64,000 bases of DNA, taken from assembly GCA_963762545.1 (NCBI GenBank), contig CAVXLC010000007.1, forward strand, positions 62,001 through 126,000. The letters run 5' to 3'. Below the pieces are notes generated by a model. It had not been told where the DNA came from, made no database searches, and saw only the letters and a program-made list of their open reading frames with translations. The translations under genes were made by a program, and so were the position numbers. How positions within the stretch are numbered: position 1 is the first letter of the stretch; every line of letters starts with the position of its first letter. This DNA is from JABFSM01 sp963762545. GTDB lineage: Bacteria; Gemmatimonadota; Gemmatimonadetes; Gemmatimonadales; GWC2-71-9. Shown piece by piece: positions 1-9,497 of this stretch.

Positions 1-31
1 CACCGTACCTGTGATAGACGATGGCCTTCAT
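1..31 (-). CDS. NAD(P)-dependent alcohol dehydrogenase, N-terminus only
   Basis: Only the first ten codons are inside the window. They read MKAIVYHRYG, the usual opening of zinc-type alcohol dehydrogenases and quinone oxidoreductases of the medium-chain family. The ATG lies at 31-29, and a purine-rich stretch (GGAGAGAGG) sits upstream at about 44-52 on the minus strand. The gene is divergent from the ADOP permease at 197. The assignment rests on ten residues and is tentative; the sequence before position 1 would settle it. Confidence 0.5.
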   Translation of the reverse strand, partial: MKAIVYHRYG

Positions 32-196
32 GCCGCCCCCCGTCCTCTCTCCTATGGGATTCCTATATGACTACGACGCTACTGTTTGACGGGGGATAGG
101 GGCGGCGAGTTTCGCGGCGGCGTTCCAACGTTGCATCGGCCGAAACTTCGCCATCCGCTGCCCGTACTGGCTGGACCCCACAGCCGGCCCGCGCCC

Positions 197-2674
197 ATGG
201 TAGCGATTCCGATCCGCCACGCCTCCCGATCGCTCCGCCGGACCCCCGCCTTCACGCTCACCGCCATCCTCACCCTGGTCATCGGGATGGGGGCGGTCGC
301 GGCCATCTTCGCGGTGGTGAACGGCGTGCTGCTCCGGCCGCTCCCCTATGGCAGCCCCGACCGCCTGGTCGGCGCCTGGCACGACCTGCCGCCGCTGTCC
401 ATGCACAAGGCGTCCCAGACCTCGGGCACCTACTTCACCTACAAGAAGCTCGCGCACTCGATCGAGAACATCGGCCTCTACCAGGAGAGCGCGGTCAACG
501 TGTCCGAGGCCGGTGGCGCCGGCGAGCCGCAGCGGCTGGCCACCGCCTGGATCACCGCCAGCCTCATTCCCACCCTCCAGGTCGCGCCGCTGCTGGGGCG
601 GAATTTCACCGATGCCGAAGATCTGCCCCACGGTCCCGACGCGGTGATCCTCAGCGAAGGGCTGTGGCGGACCCGGTTCGGCGCCGACCCCACCGTGATC
701 GGCAAGACCCTGGAGGTGAACGGCCTCTCCCGCCAGATCGTCGGCGTGATGCCGCGGGCCTTCCGCTTTCCCGGCGCGGACACCCGGCTCTGGCTGCCGC
801 TGGCGCTGGACCCGGCCGATGCGAACCCGGGCGGGTTCAACTACAACGGCGTGGCGCGGCTCAAGCCCGGCGTCACCCCGGCGGACGCCGAGCGGGACTT
901 CCTGGCGGTGCTGCCCCACGTGGTGGAGCTGTTCCCCAACCTGGCGCCCGGGGTGCCCACCCAGCTCCTGCTGGACCAGGCCAAGCCGCGCCCGGTCCTG
1001 ATTCCGTTGCTCGAGGACATGACCGGCGGGATCGCGCGGACGCTGTGGATGGTGGCCGCGGCGGCGGCGCTGGTGCTGCTGGTGGCCTGCGCCAACGTCG
1101 CCAACCTGATCCTGGTGCGGGCCGACCAGCGCCAGCGCGAGATCGCGGTCCGGGAAGCGCTCGGCGCGGGACGGGCCCGGGTGCTGGCGGTCTTCCTGGG
1201 CGAGTCGCTGCTGCTGGCGGGGAGCGCCGCGCTGGGCGGGTTAGGGCTCGCCTGGCTGGCGGTGCGCGCGCTGACGGTGGCGGGGCCGGCCGACATCCCG
1301 CGCCTCGCCGAGGTGGGCATCGGCCCGGCGACGGTGCTCTTCGTGCTGGTCGTGGCGCTCCTGGTCGCGGTCGTCTGCACCGTCATCCCGGCGCTCCGCA
1401 TGGGCCGGGTGCAGCAGCTGTCCGTGGCGCTCCGGCAGGGAGGGCGCAGCGGGACCGCGGGCCGGTCCCAGCACCGGCTCCGGGGAGCCATGGTGGCGTT
1501 CCAGGTGGCGCTGGCGCTGGTGGTGCTGGCGGGCTCGGGGCTGCTGCTGCGCACCTTCCAGCGGCTGCATGCGGTGGAGCCCGGCTTCACCGCCGATCGC
1601 GTGGCCACCTTCTGGATGTCGCTTCCGCGGGCCCGCTACGCCAACGATTCCTCGGTGGTGCGGTTCTACTCCGAGCTGCGGCGCAGGGTGGGTGAGCTTC
1701 CCGGCGTCCGGAATGCCGGCCTCACCTCTCGGCTGCCGCTGCTGCAGCACGGCATGAATCAGAATCCGTTCTACACCGAGGACGACGCCGAGGCGGGCAA
1801 CCGGATTCCGCCGCTCCAGCTCTTCACCGCCACCGATGGCGAGTATTTCAAGGTGATGGGGATTCCGCTGCTGGCGGGCCGGACCTTCGACCGGCTCGAG
1901 GCGCAGCGCGACGGCGAGGCCATCATCAGCCAGCGCACCGCCGAGCAGTTCTGGAAGGACCCCACCGGGAGGGCGGCGCTGGGCAAGCGGTTCCGCGGTC
2001 TGCCCAGCGGGCCCTGGTACACCATCGTCGGCGTGGTGGGGAACACCCGGGATACCGCGCTCGCCGCGCCGCCGTCCATGGCGGTGTATTTCCCGGAGAT
2101 CGCCTCGAGCGACTCGATCAACGGTCAGACCGCCCGCACCATGGCGCTGGTGGTGAAGACCCAGGGCGATCCGGCGGCGATCACCGCGCAGGTGCAGCAG
2201 GTGGTGCGCGCGCTCGACCCGACCCTCCCGACCTTCGAGGTCCGGCCGATGGAGGCGGTGCTCCGGGCCTCGACCGCGCAGCTCTCGTTCACCATCAGCA
2301 TCCTGGGCGCGGCGGCGGTGGTCACCCTGCTGCTCGGCGCCATCGGCCTGTATGGCGTGCTGACCTATCTGGTGACGCTGCGCACCCGGGAGCTGGGCGT
2401 GCGCATGGCGCTCGGGGCCGAGCCGCGCGCGGTGGCGCGGATGATCACCGGGCAGGGCCTGGTGCTCACGGCGGCCGGCATCGGCGGAGGCCTGGTGCTG
2501 TTCGCGCTGCTGGCGCGATTCCTCAAGTCGTTCCTGTTCGGCGTGGACGCGGGAGATCCGGTCACCCTCGGCGCGGCGGCGCTGGCGTTGCTGGGGATCT
2601 CGGCCCTCGCCAGCTGGATTCCGGCCCGGCGGGCGGCGCGGGTGGATCCGGCCGGGGCGCTCCGGGCGGAGTGA
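197..2674 (+). CDS. ADOP/MacB-type ABC transporter permease
   Basis: This protein of about 825 residues has the layout of ADOP (Acidobacterial duplicated orphan permease) proteins. A first transmembrane helix (about residues 18-40) precedes a periplasmic MacB core domain and a bundle of three helices around residues 310-430 that carries a typical FtsX stretch (VACANVANLILVR). A further helix, a second periplasmic domain and a second FtsX bundle at the C-terminus (ending RAARVDPAGALRAE) follow. Such orphan permeases have no fused ATPase, and none is adjacent here. The role is probably MacB-like mechanotransmission or export, but substrates of this group are unknown. The start at 197 (MVAIPIRHASRSLRRTP) gives the family-typical N-terminus; the reading frame also extends upstream to 86. 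Confidence 0.88.
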   Translation: MVAIPIRHASRSLRRTPAFTLTAILTLVIGMGAVAAIFAVVNGVLLRPLPYGSPDRLVGAWHDLPPLSMHKASQTSGTYFTYKKLAHSIENIGLYQESAVNVSEAGGAGEPQRLATAWITASLIPTLQVAPLLGRNFTDAEDLPHGPDAVILSEGLWRTRFGADPTVIGKTLEVNGLSRQIVGVMPRAFRFPGADTRLWLPLALDPADANPGGFNYNGVARLKPGVTPADAERDFLAVLPHVVELFPNLAPGVPTQLLLDQAKPRPVLIPLLEDMTGGIARTLWMVAAAAALVLLVACANVANLILVRADQRQREIAVREALGAGRARVLAVFLGESLLLAGSAALGGLGLAWLAVRALTVAGPADIPRLAEVGIGPATVLFVLVVALLVAVVCTVIPALRMGRVQQLSVALRQGGRSGTAGRSQHRLRGAMVAFQVALALVVLAGSGLLLRTFQRLHAVEPGFTADRVATFWMSLPRARYANDSSVVRFYSELRRRVGELPGVRNAGLTSRLPLLQHGMNQNPFYTEDDAEAGNRIPPLQLFTATDGEYFKVMGIPLLAGRTFDRLEAQRDGEAIISQRTAEQFWKDPTGRAALGKRFRGLPSGPWYTIVGVVGNTRDTALAAPPSMAVYFPEIASSDSINGQTARTMALVVKTQGDPAAITAQVQQVVRALDPTLPTFEVRPMEAVLRASTAQLSFTISILGAAAVVTLLLGAIGLYGVLTYLVTLRTRELGVRMALGAEPRAVARMITGQGLVLTAAGIGGGLVLFALLARFLKSFLFGVDAGDPVTLGAAALALLGISALASWIPARRAARVDPAGALRAE

Positions 2675-2760
2675 CCTCGCCGCCTTAAATAGGGGAAGTG
2701 TGTCGGCGGGGGGCCCCCGGACCGCGATCCGGGCCCAGGAGGCCCGAAAAACCAGGAATT

Positions 2761-2975
2761 AGGCCATTTTTCGGCAATATTCGCCACTTTTCGGCGAAAT
2801 CACCTCGAATTTGCTCGAATTTGCTCGAATTCTCCTCGAAATCACTCGAAATCACTCGAAATCACTCGAAATCACGCGAATTCGGTCGAAATTGCTCGAA
2901 TTCACTCGAATTCTGCCGAAATCATTCGAAATCGCTCGAAATTTTGGCCGAATTTGGCCGAATTCGCCCCGATTA
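2761..2975. repeat. Degenerate 10-bp phased tandem repeat (TCGAAATCAC type)
   Basis: About twenty degenerate copies of a decamer built around CTCGAA followed by an A/T-rich half (ATCAC, TTTGC, ATTGC) run without a break between two convergent genes. The best copies, at about 2836-2875, repeat almost perfectly at 10 bp. Because the period is close to one helical turn, the AAAT and AATT tracts all face the same side of the helix, which predicts curved DNA. The reading frames across it are products of the repeat and do not look like genes. Confidence 0.85.
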
Positions 2976-4295
2976 GGAGGTCAGGGGGCCGCGATGCCGC
3001 GCGCCCGGCGCGGGGAAGGCGTTCACCCCGCTCCCGGCCCCGCGGCGTCGGACCCGCCGCCCTGCAATGACCGAGTCCAGCGCCTCCCGCAGCGCGACGT
3101 CCCGCGGATCCCCGGTGAGCACGGTCCCCATCCGGCTGGTGACGTACCCGTAGCCGATGCCGGTCTTCGGATCGGCGTAGCCCAGCGAGCCGCCCGATCC
3201 CGGTGATCCGAACGACGCCTCGCTGCCGAACGGCCAGACCGAGCCCGGCTTCATGAAGCCCAGCGAGAACTTCACCCCGTCGGCCATCATGCACTCGTCG
3301 TAGAAGCCTCGAGTGGGAGGCATCGCCGGCGCCGCCAGGGCCTCGAGGGTCTCCGGGCGCAGCCCCAGCTCCCGGCCGCCGCTCGCGAACACGCCGTAGG
3401 CGCGGGCCATGCCCCGCGCGGTGCCGACCCCTCCGCCCGACGGCACTTCGAGGTTGCGGGCATAGATGTGCTGCTCGTCGTGCACCACCTCGGACCCGGG
3501 GTTCACGGTGAGCGCGCGATAGATGTTCGAGTGGTGATTCAGCGCGGCCAGCGACAGCCGGACCGGAAAATGGAGCAGCATCGCCGCCGGGCCGGGCTTC
3601 GCCAGCGTCGCCAGCCGGGCGTTGGGGATCGACTCGGGCAGCCGGATGTAGAAGTCGAGTCCCAGGGGCGTGGCGATCTCGTCCTGGAAGAATTGTCCCA
3701 GGCTGCGATGCCGCGGATCGACTCGGCGCAGCAGCTCGCTCTCGTAGAAGCCGAGCGTGATGGCGTGATAGGCCTGCCGGCTGCCCGGCTCCCAGGCCGG
3801 CCTCTGGCGGGCCATGACGGCGGCCAGCCGATCGAGGTCGGCCACCACGCTCCGGTCCACCGGCTCGTCGAAGGCGAACAGGCCGGCCTGGTGCGCCAGG
3901 AGCTGGCGCACGGTGATGGTCTCCTTGCCGTTCTGGGCAAACTCGGGCCAGTAGCTGGAGACCCGCTGCTCGTAGTCGAGCCAGCCCCGGGAATGGGCCA
4001 CCGCCAGCGTCATCGCGGCCATGCCCTTGGTGGCCGAGTAGACCAGGACCATGGTGCCCGGTTGCCAGGGCTCACCGGTGGTCTTGTTCCGGACCCCGCC
4101 CCACAGGTCGACCACCTTCTCGCCCCGATGGTACACGCAGCAGGCGCCGCCCAGCTCGTGGCGCCGGGTGAAGTTCTCGATGAACGCCTCCCGCACGGCC
4201 TCGAAGCCGGGGCTGACCTGCCCCTCGATCCGGGTCACCTCTTTCCGGCCATGCCTGGGGCCGGGGCGGACTGGCGACGGAGCATGGGCGGTCAT
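2973..4295 (-). CDS. Serine hydrolase, class C beta-lactamase/EstB-type esterase family
   Basis: A 440-residue member of the beta-lactamase/penicillin-binding-protein-like esterase family. The catalytic S-x-x-K is SATK at residues 87-90 in LVYSATKGM, and the second motif is a tyrosine in YHA near 176, as in EstB-like carboxylesterases. The C-terminal GSGGSLGYADP region corresponds to the glycine-rich strand that replaces KTG. There is no signal peptide, so the enzyme is probably cytoplasmic and acts on small esters or lactones. AGAGGTG lies just upstream of the ATG. The last codons run into the edge of the 10-bp repeat array. Confidence 0.87.
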   Translation of the reverse strand: MTAHAPSPVRPGPRHGRKEVTRIEGQVSPGFEAVREAFIENFTRRHELGGACCVYHRGEKVVDLWGGVRNKTTGEPWQPGTMVLVYSATKGMAAMTLAVAHSRGWLDYEQRVSSYWPEFAQNGKETITVRQLLAHQAGLFAFDEPVDRSVVADLDRLAAVMARQRPAWEPGSRQAYHAITLGFYESELLRRVDPRHRSLGQFFQDEIATPLGLDFYIRLPESIPNARLATLAKPGPAAMLLHFPVRLSLAALNHHSNIYRALTVNPGSEVVHDEQHIYARNLEVPSGGGVGTARGMARAYGVFASGGRELGLRPETLEALAAPAMPPTRGFYDECMMADGVKFSLGFMKPGSVWPFGSEASFGSPGSGGSLGYADPKTGIGYGYVTSRMGTVLTGDPRDVALREALDSVIAGRRVRRRGAGSGVNAFPAPGARHRGPLTS

Positions 4296-4445
4296 GGCAC
4301 ACCTCTGACTCGGGGAGGATGCCCATTATGCCCAGCGCGGAATGAGGCGAGCGTGAGGGGTTCGGGAAGGGATCTTCAACCGGAACCGGGGGCTCGCTTG
4401 CGCTTACCCCCGGCCTCGTGCCTCGCGGTCGGGTCGGCCCGGCAT

Positions 4446-4994
4446 CTACTCCTTGCGCCGGACGAATCGGCCATCGCTCCGGACCGTCCAGGTCTTCCCG
4501 CTGTCGGCGGACGTGGAGAAGATGTGACGAATGAGGCCCGGGGAGACGTTCTCGAGGACGTTCGACGCGTACACCTGGTTACCCTTGGGGTCGAGCGTCC
4601 ATCCGAAGAACCGCATCGCACCGTCGTGATAGGAGCCTTCCGAGAACACCGTTGACGAGTTGCCATCGTCGACCCAGACCATCCGCCAGGTCTTGCGGGT
4701 GACATCGTAGAACACCATGCTCATCCCGTTCTGGCCCGGGCTGATCCACCGCTCGACAAACACGCAGCCGTCGTATTCGCGGGTGTTGTGCAGCTGCCCG
4801 GCCGACGGAGCGTCCGGCTTGTCCCACGGCATCGCGTCGAACGTGCCGACCCAGAAGTCGAAGGTATGCACCGCTCGGCAGGGATAGCGCGCGTCGTCTG
4901 CGGCGCTCTGGGCGGCGGCGGGACGGGAGAGGAGACCGATCGCGGCCAGGAACGCGTAGAGGTAAAGGCGGGAACCAAGGGTGCGGCCGATCAT
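4446..4994 (-). CDS. Secreted DUF1579-like protein
   Basis: A 182-residue protein. The start at 4994 was chosen because it begins a clear signal peptide (MIGRTLGSRLYLYAFLAA, cleavage near AAAQS); longer in-frame starts exist upstream. The mature part has the FDFWVGTFD motif and the GCVFVERW and FSTSADSGKTW segments of DUF1579-like proteins, a lipocalin-like beta-barrel fold of unknown function. A second relative is encoded at 11433-11936. No operon partner is obvious. Confidence 0.65.
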   Translation of the reverse strand: MIGRTLGSRLYLYAFLAAIGLLSRPAAAQSAADDARYPCRAVHTFDFWVGTFDAMPWDKPDAPSAGQLHNTREYDGCVFVERWISPGQNGMSMVFYDVTRKTWRMVWVDDGNSSTVFSEGSYHDGAMRFFGWTLDPKGNQVYASNVLENVSPGLIRHIFSTSADSGKTWTVRSDGRFVRRKE

Positions 4995-5187
4995 GGGAAC
5001 CTCGCAGCTCGGGTGTGACATACGTTGCTCCGGGGCGGCGCAACCGACCCCAAGCTGGAAACACCCGACTCCCGTCGCTATCAAAACCTTGCTCCCGGTT
5101 GCGGCCGGTTCCGGCCCGTTCGACGGAGCCGGTCCGGCGCGATCGCTGGAAGTGCTGGGAGCGACCTTCCTCCGGCGCTAGCCCCGC

Positions 5188-5577
5188 TCAGGCCTGCAAG
5201 GGGCGGGAAACACCCAGCTTGAAGCCATCGGGATCGAGCACCTGGAACATGCGGACGCCCCAGGGCATGTCTGCCGGCTCGGACAGCAGCGCACCACCCT
5301 TCGCCTTGATCCGGTCTGCAATCTCGTCCACCTGCTGATCGGTCGTGATCTGGAGCGAGCAACCCTGGCCCTTGACCCGGTCCCATCCCTTGGCGCCATC
5401 GTCCTGACCGATCCCGATCCGCGCGTCGCCGGCCCGCAGCGCATACCCCCCGACCTTCCCGTCGCGCTCATAGGTCCGCTCGATGGTGAATCCGATCAGG
5501 TCGGTGTACCAGGCCAGGCTCCTGGCGAGGTCCTTGACCGTGAGGGAGATGGAGATGGGCTGGGCGCGGAGCGGCAT
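5188..5577 (-). CDS. VOC (glyoxalase/bleomycin resistance) family protein
   Basis: A 129-residue single-module VOC protein. It has the opening strand ISISLTVKDLARSLAWYTDLIGF, where the helix carries the usual AxxWYxxxLGF pattern, and a closing MFQVLDPDGFKLGV strand with the conserved DPDG turn. Start 5577 (MPLRAQP) gives the normal family length; an in-frame extension to 5658 contains an unrelated 24-bp duplicated fragment and is rejected. Substrate and metal are unknown. It lies downstream of a secreted protein on the same strand. Confidence 0.8.
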   Translation of the reverse strand: MPLRAQPISISLTVKDLARSLAWYTDLIGFTIERTYERDGKVGGYALRAGDARIGIGQDDGAKGWDRVKGQGCSLQITTDQQVDEIADRIKAKGGALLSEPADMPWGVRMFQVLDPDGFKLGVSRPLQA

Positions 5578-5670
5578 GGGGATCTCATTGGCGAAGGTGT
5601 CCCCCAAAATATCTCCGGAACGACTTCCCTGCTCCTGCGCCGCCTCCACCCGCCCCACCGTGGCACTCGG

Positions 5671-6501
5671 CTACCACACCGTGAAGCGCTCCACCACGAT
5701 GGGCCGGCCATGGATCTGGCAGATCGCGAGGTAGTCGCCGGTGGACCAGCGGCCCGGCTGATCCCAGCCGAGCCCCATGGCCACCGCGCCGCCGGCAGCC
5801 GGTGGCTCGATCTCGTAGACCGCGGTCATGGTCCCGAGGACGGCGCCGGCGCCCTGCACGTAGTAGCAGTCGATCGGCACGGCGCCGCTCTTGGTCCAGC
5901 CGGGATGCACCAAGCTGAGCTCGATCCCGATATGGGTGGCTTCCGAGGCGGTGAACCGGTCCTGGTACTTTCGTTCCGCCGCGGCGATCAGACTGGGACC
6001 GGTCGGAAAAAAGCGCACGTCCTTGACCCGGAGCTCCGCGTCGGCCAGGAGGGAAGGCCCCGGGCTCATCTGGAACGAAACCTCCCCCAGGGACCGGCTG
6101 GCGGCACAGGTCACCTTGGAGATACCCGCCTGCCACCCCTCCTTGCCGGCCCCGAACATGATGTTCGCGTCCACGGCGTGGGTGGATCCGGCCCGAATCG
6201 GCATCCCGATCTTCCAGATGCCGTCGATGACTTTCCCGTCGGGCTGGGTCATCTGGCAGCCGATCGCGAGCTGGAAGCCGGCGGCCGCCGGCGCGTAGTC
6301 CAGGCTCACCTCCACCGCGATGTACCGGGTCCGCAGCGTGTTGAAGTACGAGGTGTAGACCCGTTTCTCCGCCCCGAGCACGAATCCCCCGTCCTGCTCG
6401 TACAGGCGAATCGTCGCCCGGGTCGGCGTGATGGATTGGGCCTGAACCACTGCCGGGGCGAGGATACCGGCGAGCAGCAATCGGCTGAGCACAGCTCTCA
6501 T
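5671..6501 (-). CDS. Secreted protein of unknown function
   Basis: A 276-residue exported protein. The start at 6501 places a clean signal peptide (MRAVLSRLLLAGILAPAVVQAQS) at the N-terminus. The mature protein seems to contain two similar halves. Each has an acidic or aromatic N-terminal strand, a segment on cysteines and cofactor-like turns (GCQMTQPDGKVIDG, DCYYVQGAGAVLG) and a closing C-x-I strand. This pattern suggests a tandem beta-sandwich. I do not recognise the family. It stands alone, divergent from the GloVer-repeat gene. Confidence 0.6.
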   Translation of the reverse strand: MRAVLSRLLLAGILAPAVVQAQSITPTRATIRLYEQDGGFVLGAEKRVYTSYFNTLRTRYIAVEVSLDYAPAAAGFQLAIGCQMTQPDGKVIDGIWKIGMPIRAGSTHAVDANIMFGAGKEGWQAGISKVTCAASRSLGEVSFQMSPGPSLLADAELRVKDVRFFPTGPSLIAAAERKYQDRFTASEATHIGIELSLVHPGWTKSGAVPIDCYYVQGAGAVLGTMTAVYEIEPPAAGGAVAMGLGWDQPGRWSTGDYLAICQIHGRPIVVERFTVW

Positions 6502-6614
6502 AGCGGCCTCCACCAGCGCAATGCGCAGGATCCCCGGCGAAAGCGTCATCGGCGAGCGGGGGTGACGGATTTCCTCCCGTTCCTGCGCAATGAAGAACCA
6601 GGAGGATGCCGCCC

Positions 6615-8637
6615 ATGCGTGAGCCCCGGTACCGTTCCGCCGCCCTCGCCGCCCTGGCCCTGAGCGCGGCCACCGGCGATTTCCGGCAGACCCCCAACCC
6701 GGGCGACCCCGGGATCCCCACCGCCCACGCCTGCATCCTCAAGGACTTCGGCGCCCCCAACGCCCCGGGCTCCCGGGCCACCGACGAGCCGATCTGGTTC
6801 CGCGAAGCCGGGGCGATCGCCGAGGGGGCCGACCACGCGCTGTACAGCACCTCGCCCTCGGGAGGCCACTTGGGCCTCGGCGCCGCGTTCAAGATGTCTC
6901 CCGACGGCAAGCTCACCGTGCTCTTTCCCTTCGACCGGACCCACGGCGCCACGCCGCAGGGCGGGCTGACCGACGGGCACGACGGCTGGTTCTACGGCAC
7001 CGGCACGGGCGGCGGCACCATCGGCACCGGCGTGCTGTTCCGCATCGGGCCCAACGGCGGCACCCCCCAGGTGCTCTACAGCTTCCGCAACGGCAGCACC
7101 GCCGGCCTGGCGCCGCCGTGCCCCAAGACCCAGCGCTGTGCCTGGACCGCCAAGCAGCGCGCCGATGCGGCCGGCGCCTATCCCGTCACCCCGCCGGTGC
7201 TGGGCCCGGGCGGCACGTTTTACGGGGTCACCTGGTATTCGAACAACCAGCAGTTCGGGACGCTCTACGCCATCTCGCCGCCCTACGATTCGACCACCTA
7301 CCGCACCCTCTGCATCTTCGATCCCGGCGATGGCACGCGATACCGTGATGGCGCGGTATGTGTGCGACCCCGTGATCACCACCCCCAACAGCCTCATCGT
7401 CGGGACCGGCGGGACCCTCTACGGCACCACCGCGGGAGGCTATGGCTCGGTGTTCTCGGCGACCACCTCCGGCAAGGTGACCGTGCTGCACCAGTTCGAT
7501 ATCACCCAGGGGGCCAAGCCCACCAACATCATGCAGGCCAGCGACGGTGTGCTCTACGGCACCACCATCAACGGCGGCGACCTGGGCGGCGGGGTCATCT
7601 GGCAGATGAATCCGGGGGGCGGCGGGTTCCGGGTGATGAGCTCGTTCCGGGCCGGGACCTTCCTGGCCGGCCTCAATCCGGTGGGCGCGCTGGTGGAGGG
7701 TCAGGACGCGCGCGGCCACCCGGATGGCTACCTGTACGGTACCACCAAGTTCGGCGGGCGAGGGGGCCGCGGGATCGTGTACAAGATCCGCCGCGGGGGC
7801 GACAGTCTCGATCTGCACGTGCTGCACGACTTCTCGCTGTATGCCACCGGTCGCACCGCGGTGACGCCGCCGTTCCTGCACTCGGACGGGAACCTGTACG
7901 GGTTCACCTACCAGGGCGGGCTCCGGGACGCGGGGGTGTTCTACCGGATCAGCGAGCAGGATCTCCCCGAGCTCAAGACCCACGAGGTCAACCTCGGCAA
8001 ATTCAACCCGCTCTCCAGGGATCAGCTGGCCGTTCCCAAGGACAGCCTGATCACCGTCATGACCCATCTGCCGGTGTACCAGGCCACCGATTCCCTGGGC
8101 AAGCCGCTCACCACGGCCACCGACGACGGGATCGGCATCAAGGTGGCCTGTCGTAACCCGCACTTCGTGCAATTCATCTACCGCGAAAACGTGCGGCCCG
8201 ACGGCACCCGGGTGCCCGGGACCTACTCGCCGTCATCGGGGACCTACCAGCTCACCACCGATCCCAACAATCCGGTCTGGCATTCGGACGGCGTGGGGAA
8301 GCCGGACGCGTTCTTCGATCACGGCCGCGGCGCCGGCCGGAACACCTACACCAGCGGGGCCATCACCCAGCTCACCATCTGGGATCAGCCCAACTTCGCG
8401 GGGCCGTATTTCCCGGCGTCGGAGCAGAAGGGCGACTCGACCAGTCACCGGTGGCGGGCCAACTTCCGGACCTTCGCGCTGTGCAATTGCGGGCTGGTGC
8501 GCGAGGTCCGCTGGACGGTGGAGATGTACCAGGGGAAGAAGTCCTATACCAACGTCAAGATCTGGCCGGCCGACAACTCGGCGCTGTCATGGATCAATCC
8601 GCAGCTGGTGGGGGACGGGTTCCGCAGAGTGCCCTGA
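6615..8637 (+). pseudogene. GloVer tandem-repeat protein, interrupted by one frameshift
   Basis: Repeats with the GxLYGTTxxGG...GxVF signature of the choice-of-anchor GloVer family run through the gene (GWFYGTGTGGG, GTFYGVTWYSNN, GTLYGTTAGGY, GVLYGTTINGGD, GYLYGTTKFGG). The first half is readable from 6615 and the rest in the next frame. The switch is needed near 7330-7345, where IFDPGDG passes to YVCDPVITTPNSL, and one extra base explains it. A distinct C-terminal domain after residue ~480 holds a CNCG motif. Start 6615 is preferred over 6606 because GGAGG at 6601-6605 lies nine bases before it. Real decay or a sequencing indel are both possible. Confidence 0.75.
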
Positions 8638-8690
8638 GCACCGTGACCCTCCCCGGACCCGGCCCGGATCCCGCCAGGCCGACGCGTCGC

Positions 8691-9386
8691 TCACACCACG
8701 GCGGCCGGCCCGGAACGAATGTTGAGGCGATAGCCGAACCAGATCAGGAGCAGGCCGATGAGCTCGGTCACGTAGAGCACCTCCACGTGGCCCATCCGGG
8801 TCGCGGTGCCGCCGATGCCGGGGAGGATGGCGCCGACGGCGATCAGCACATTGCCGATGAATCGGTGCCGGGTCTCTCGCTGGCCGCTGTAGCGGAAGGC
8901 GGAGGCGATCGCGCCCCCGATCAGGAAGATCACCGCGTAGAGATTCACCACCGGGCTGAGGAGACGGACCCAGTGCCACTGGAGGACGGCTCCCGACAGG
9001 CGATGGCCCTCGACCCGGGAATAGTCCAGCGGACTCAGGAGGACGCACGCCGCGGCGATGGACACGTAGGTGACCAGTGCCGCGGTGAGGATGTTGGCGG
9101 TGCGGCGGCGGAGGAGCAGGTAGACCGTCCCCTGCGCGAGGGGCGAACCGCCCAGCAGCGCACCCGAGATGTACCAGGCCCGGAAGATCGCCGCGTGCCA
9201 CCCGGTCAGCGTCGTCAGGGCCTCGGTCAGAGTGCCGAGGCCATAGATGGCGACGCCGATGCACCAGCAGAGGAGATGGGTGGAGGCCGGCCGGCTGCGA
9301 TAGCGGGCCCAGAGGTTCAGGGAAAAGAAAACGGCAAAGGCGGTGGTGAGGATCGGGATGTAATGAACCGGAGACGGCGCGTCCAT
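8691..9386 (-). CDS. Seven-helix integral membrane protein
   Basis: A 231-residue protein with about seven hydrophobic helices and short loops: YIPILTTAFAVFFSLNLW, the HLLCWCIGVAIYGLGTL stretch, the ILTAALVTYVSIAAACVLL stretch, the NLYAVIFLIGGAIASAF region, the IGNVLIAVGAILPGIGG stretch and the final LYVTELIGLLLIWFGYRL helix. It has no catalytic signature that I recognise; 7TM sensor-type membrane domains have a similar layout. It is convergent with the GloVer gene and its function is unknown. Confidence 0.65.
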   Translation of the reverse strand: MDAPSPVHYIPILTTAFAVFFSLNLWARYRSRPASTHLLCWCIGVAIYGLGTLTEALTTLTGWHAAIFRAWYISGALLGGSPLAQGTVYLLLRRRTANILTAALVTYVSIAAACVLLSPLDYSRVEGHRLSGAVLQWHWVRLLSPVVNLYAVIFLIGGAIASAFRYSGQRETRHRFIGNVLIAVGAILPGIGGTATRMGHVEVLYVTELIGLLLIWFGYRLNIRSGPAAVV

Positions 9387-9497
9387 TCCCGGAAATTATT
9401 GTCCCGACCCGGCCCGGGCCATGCGTATTACTGCGTACATCGGCCTGGGCGCGCCGCCACCTGTCCCTCAAGATGGCGGACGCCCGCTCTGGCCCCC

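Noticed and set aside
2698..2976. A 92-codon plus-strand reading frame rich in SLEITRNHSKS-type repeats
   Set aside because: It is only the 10-bp repeat read three times per 30 bp; it has no start context and would be a product of the repeat in any frame.
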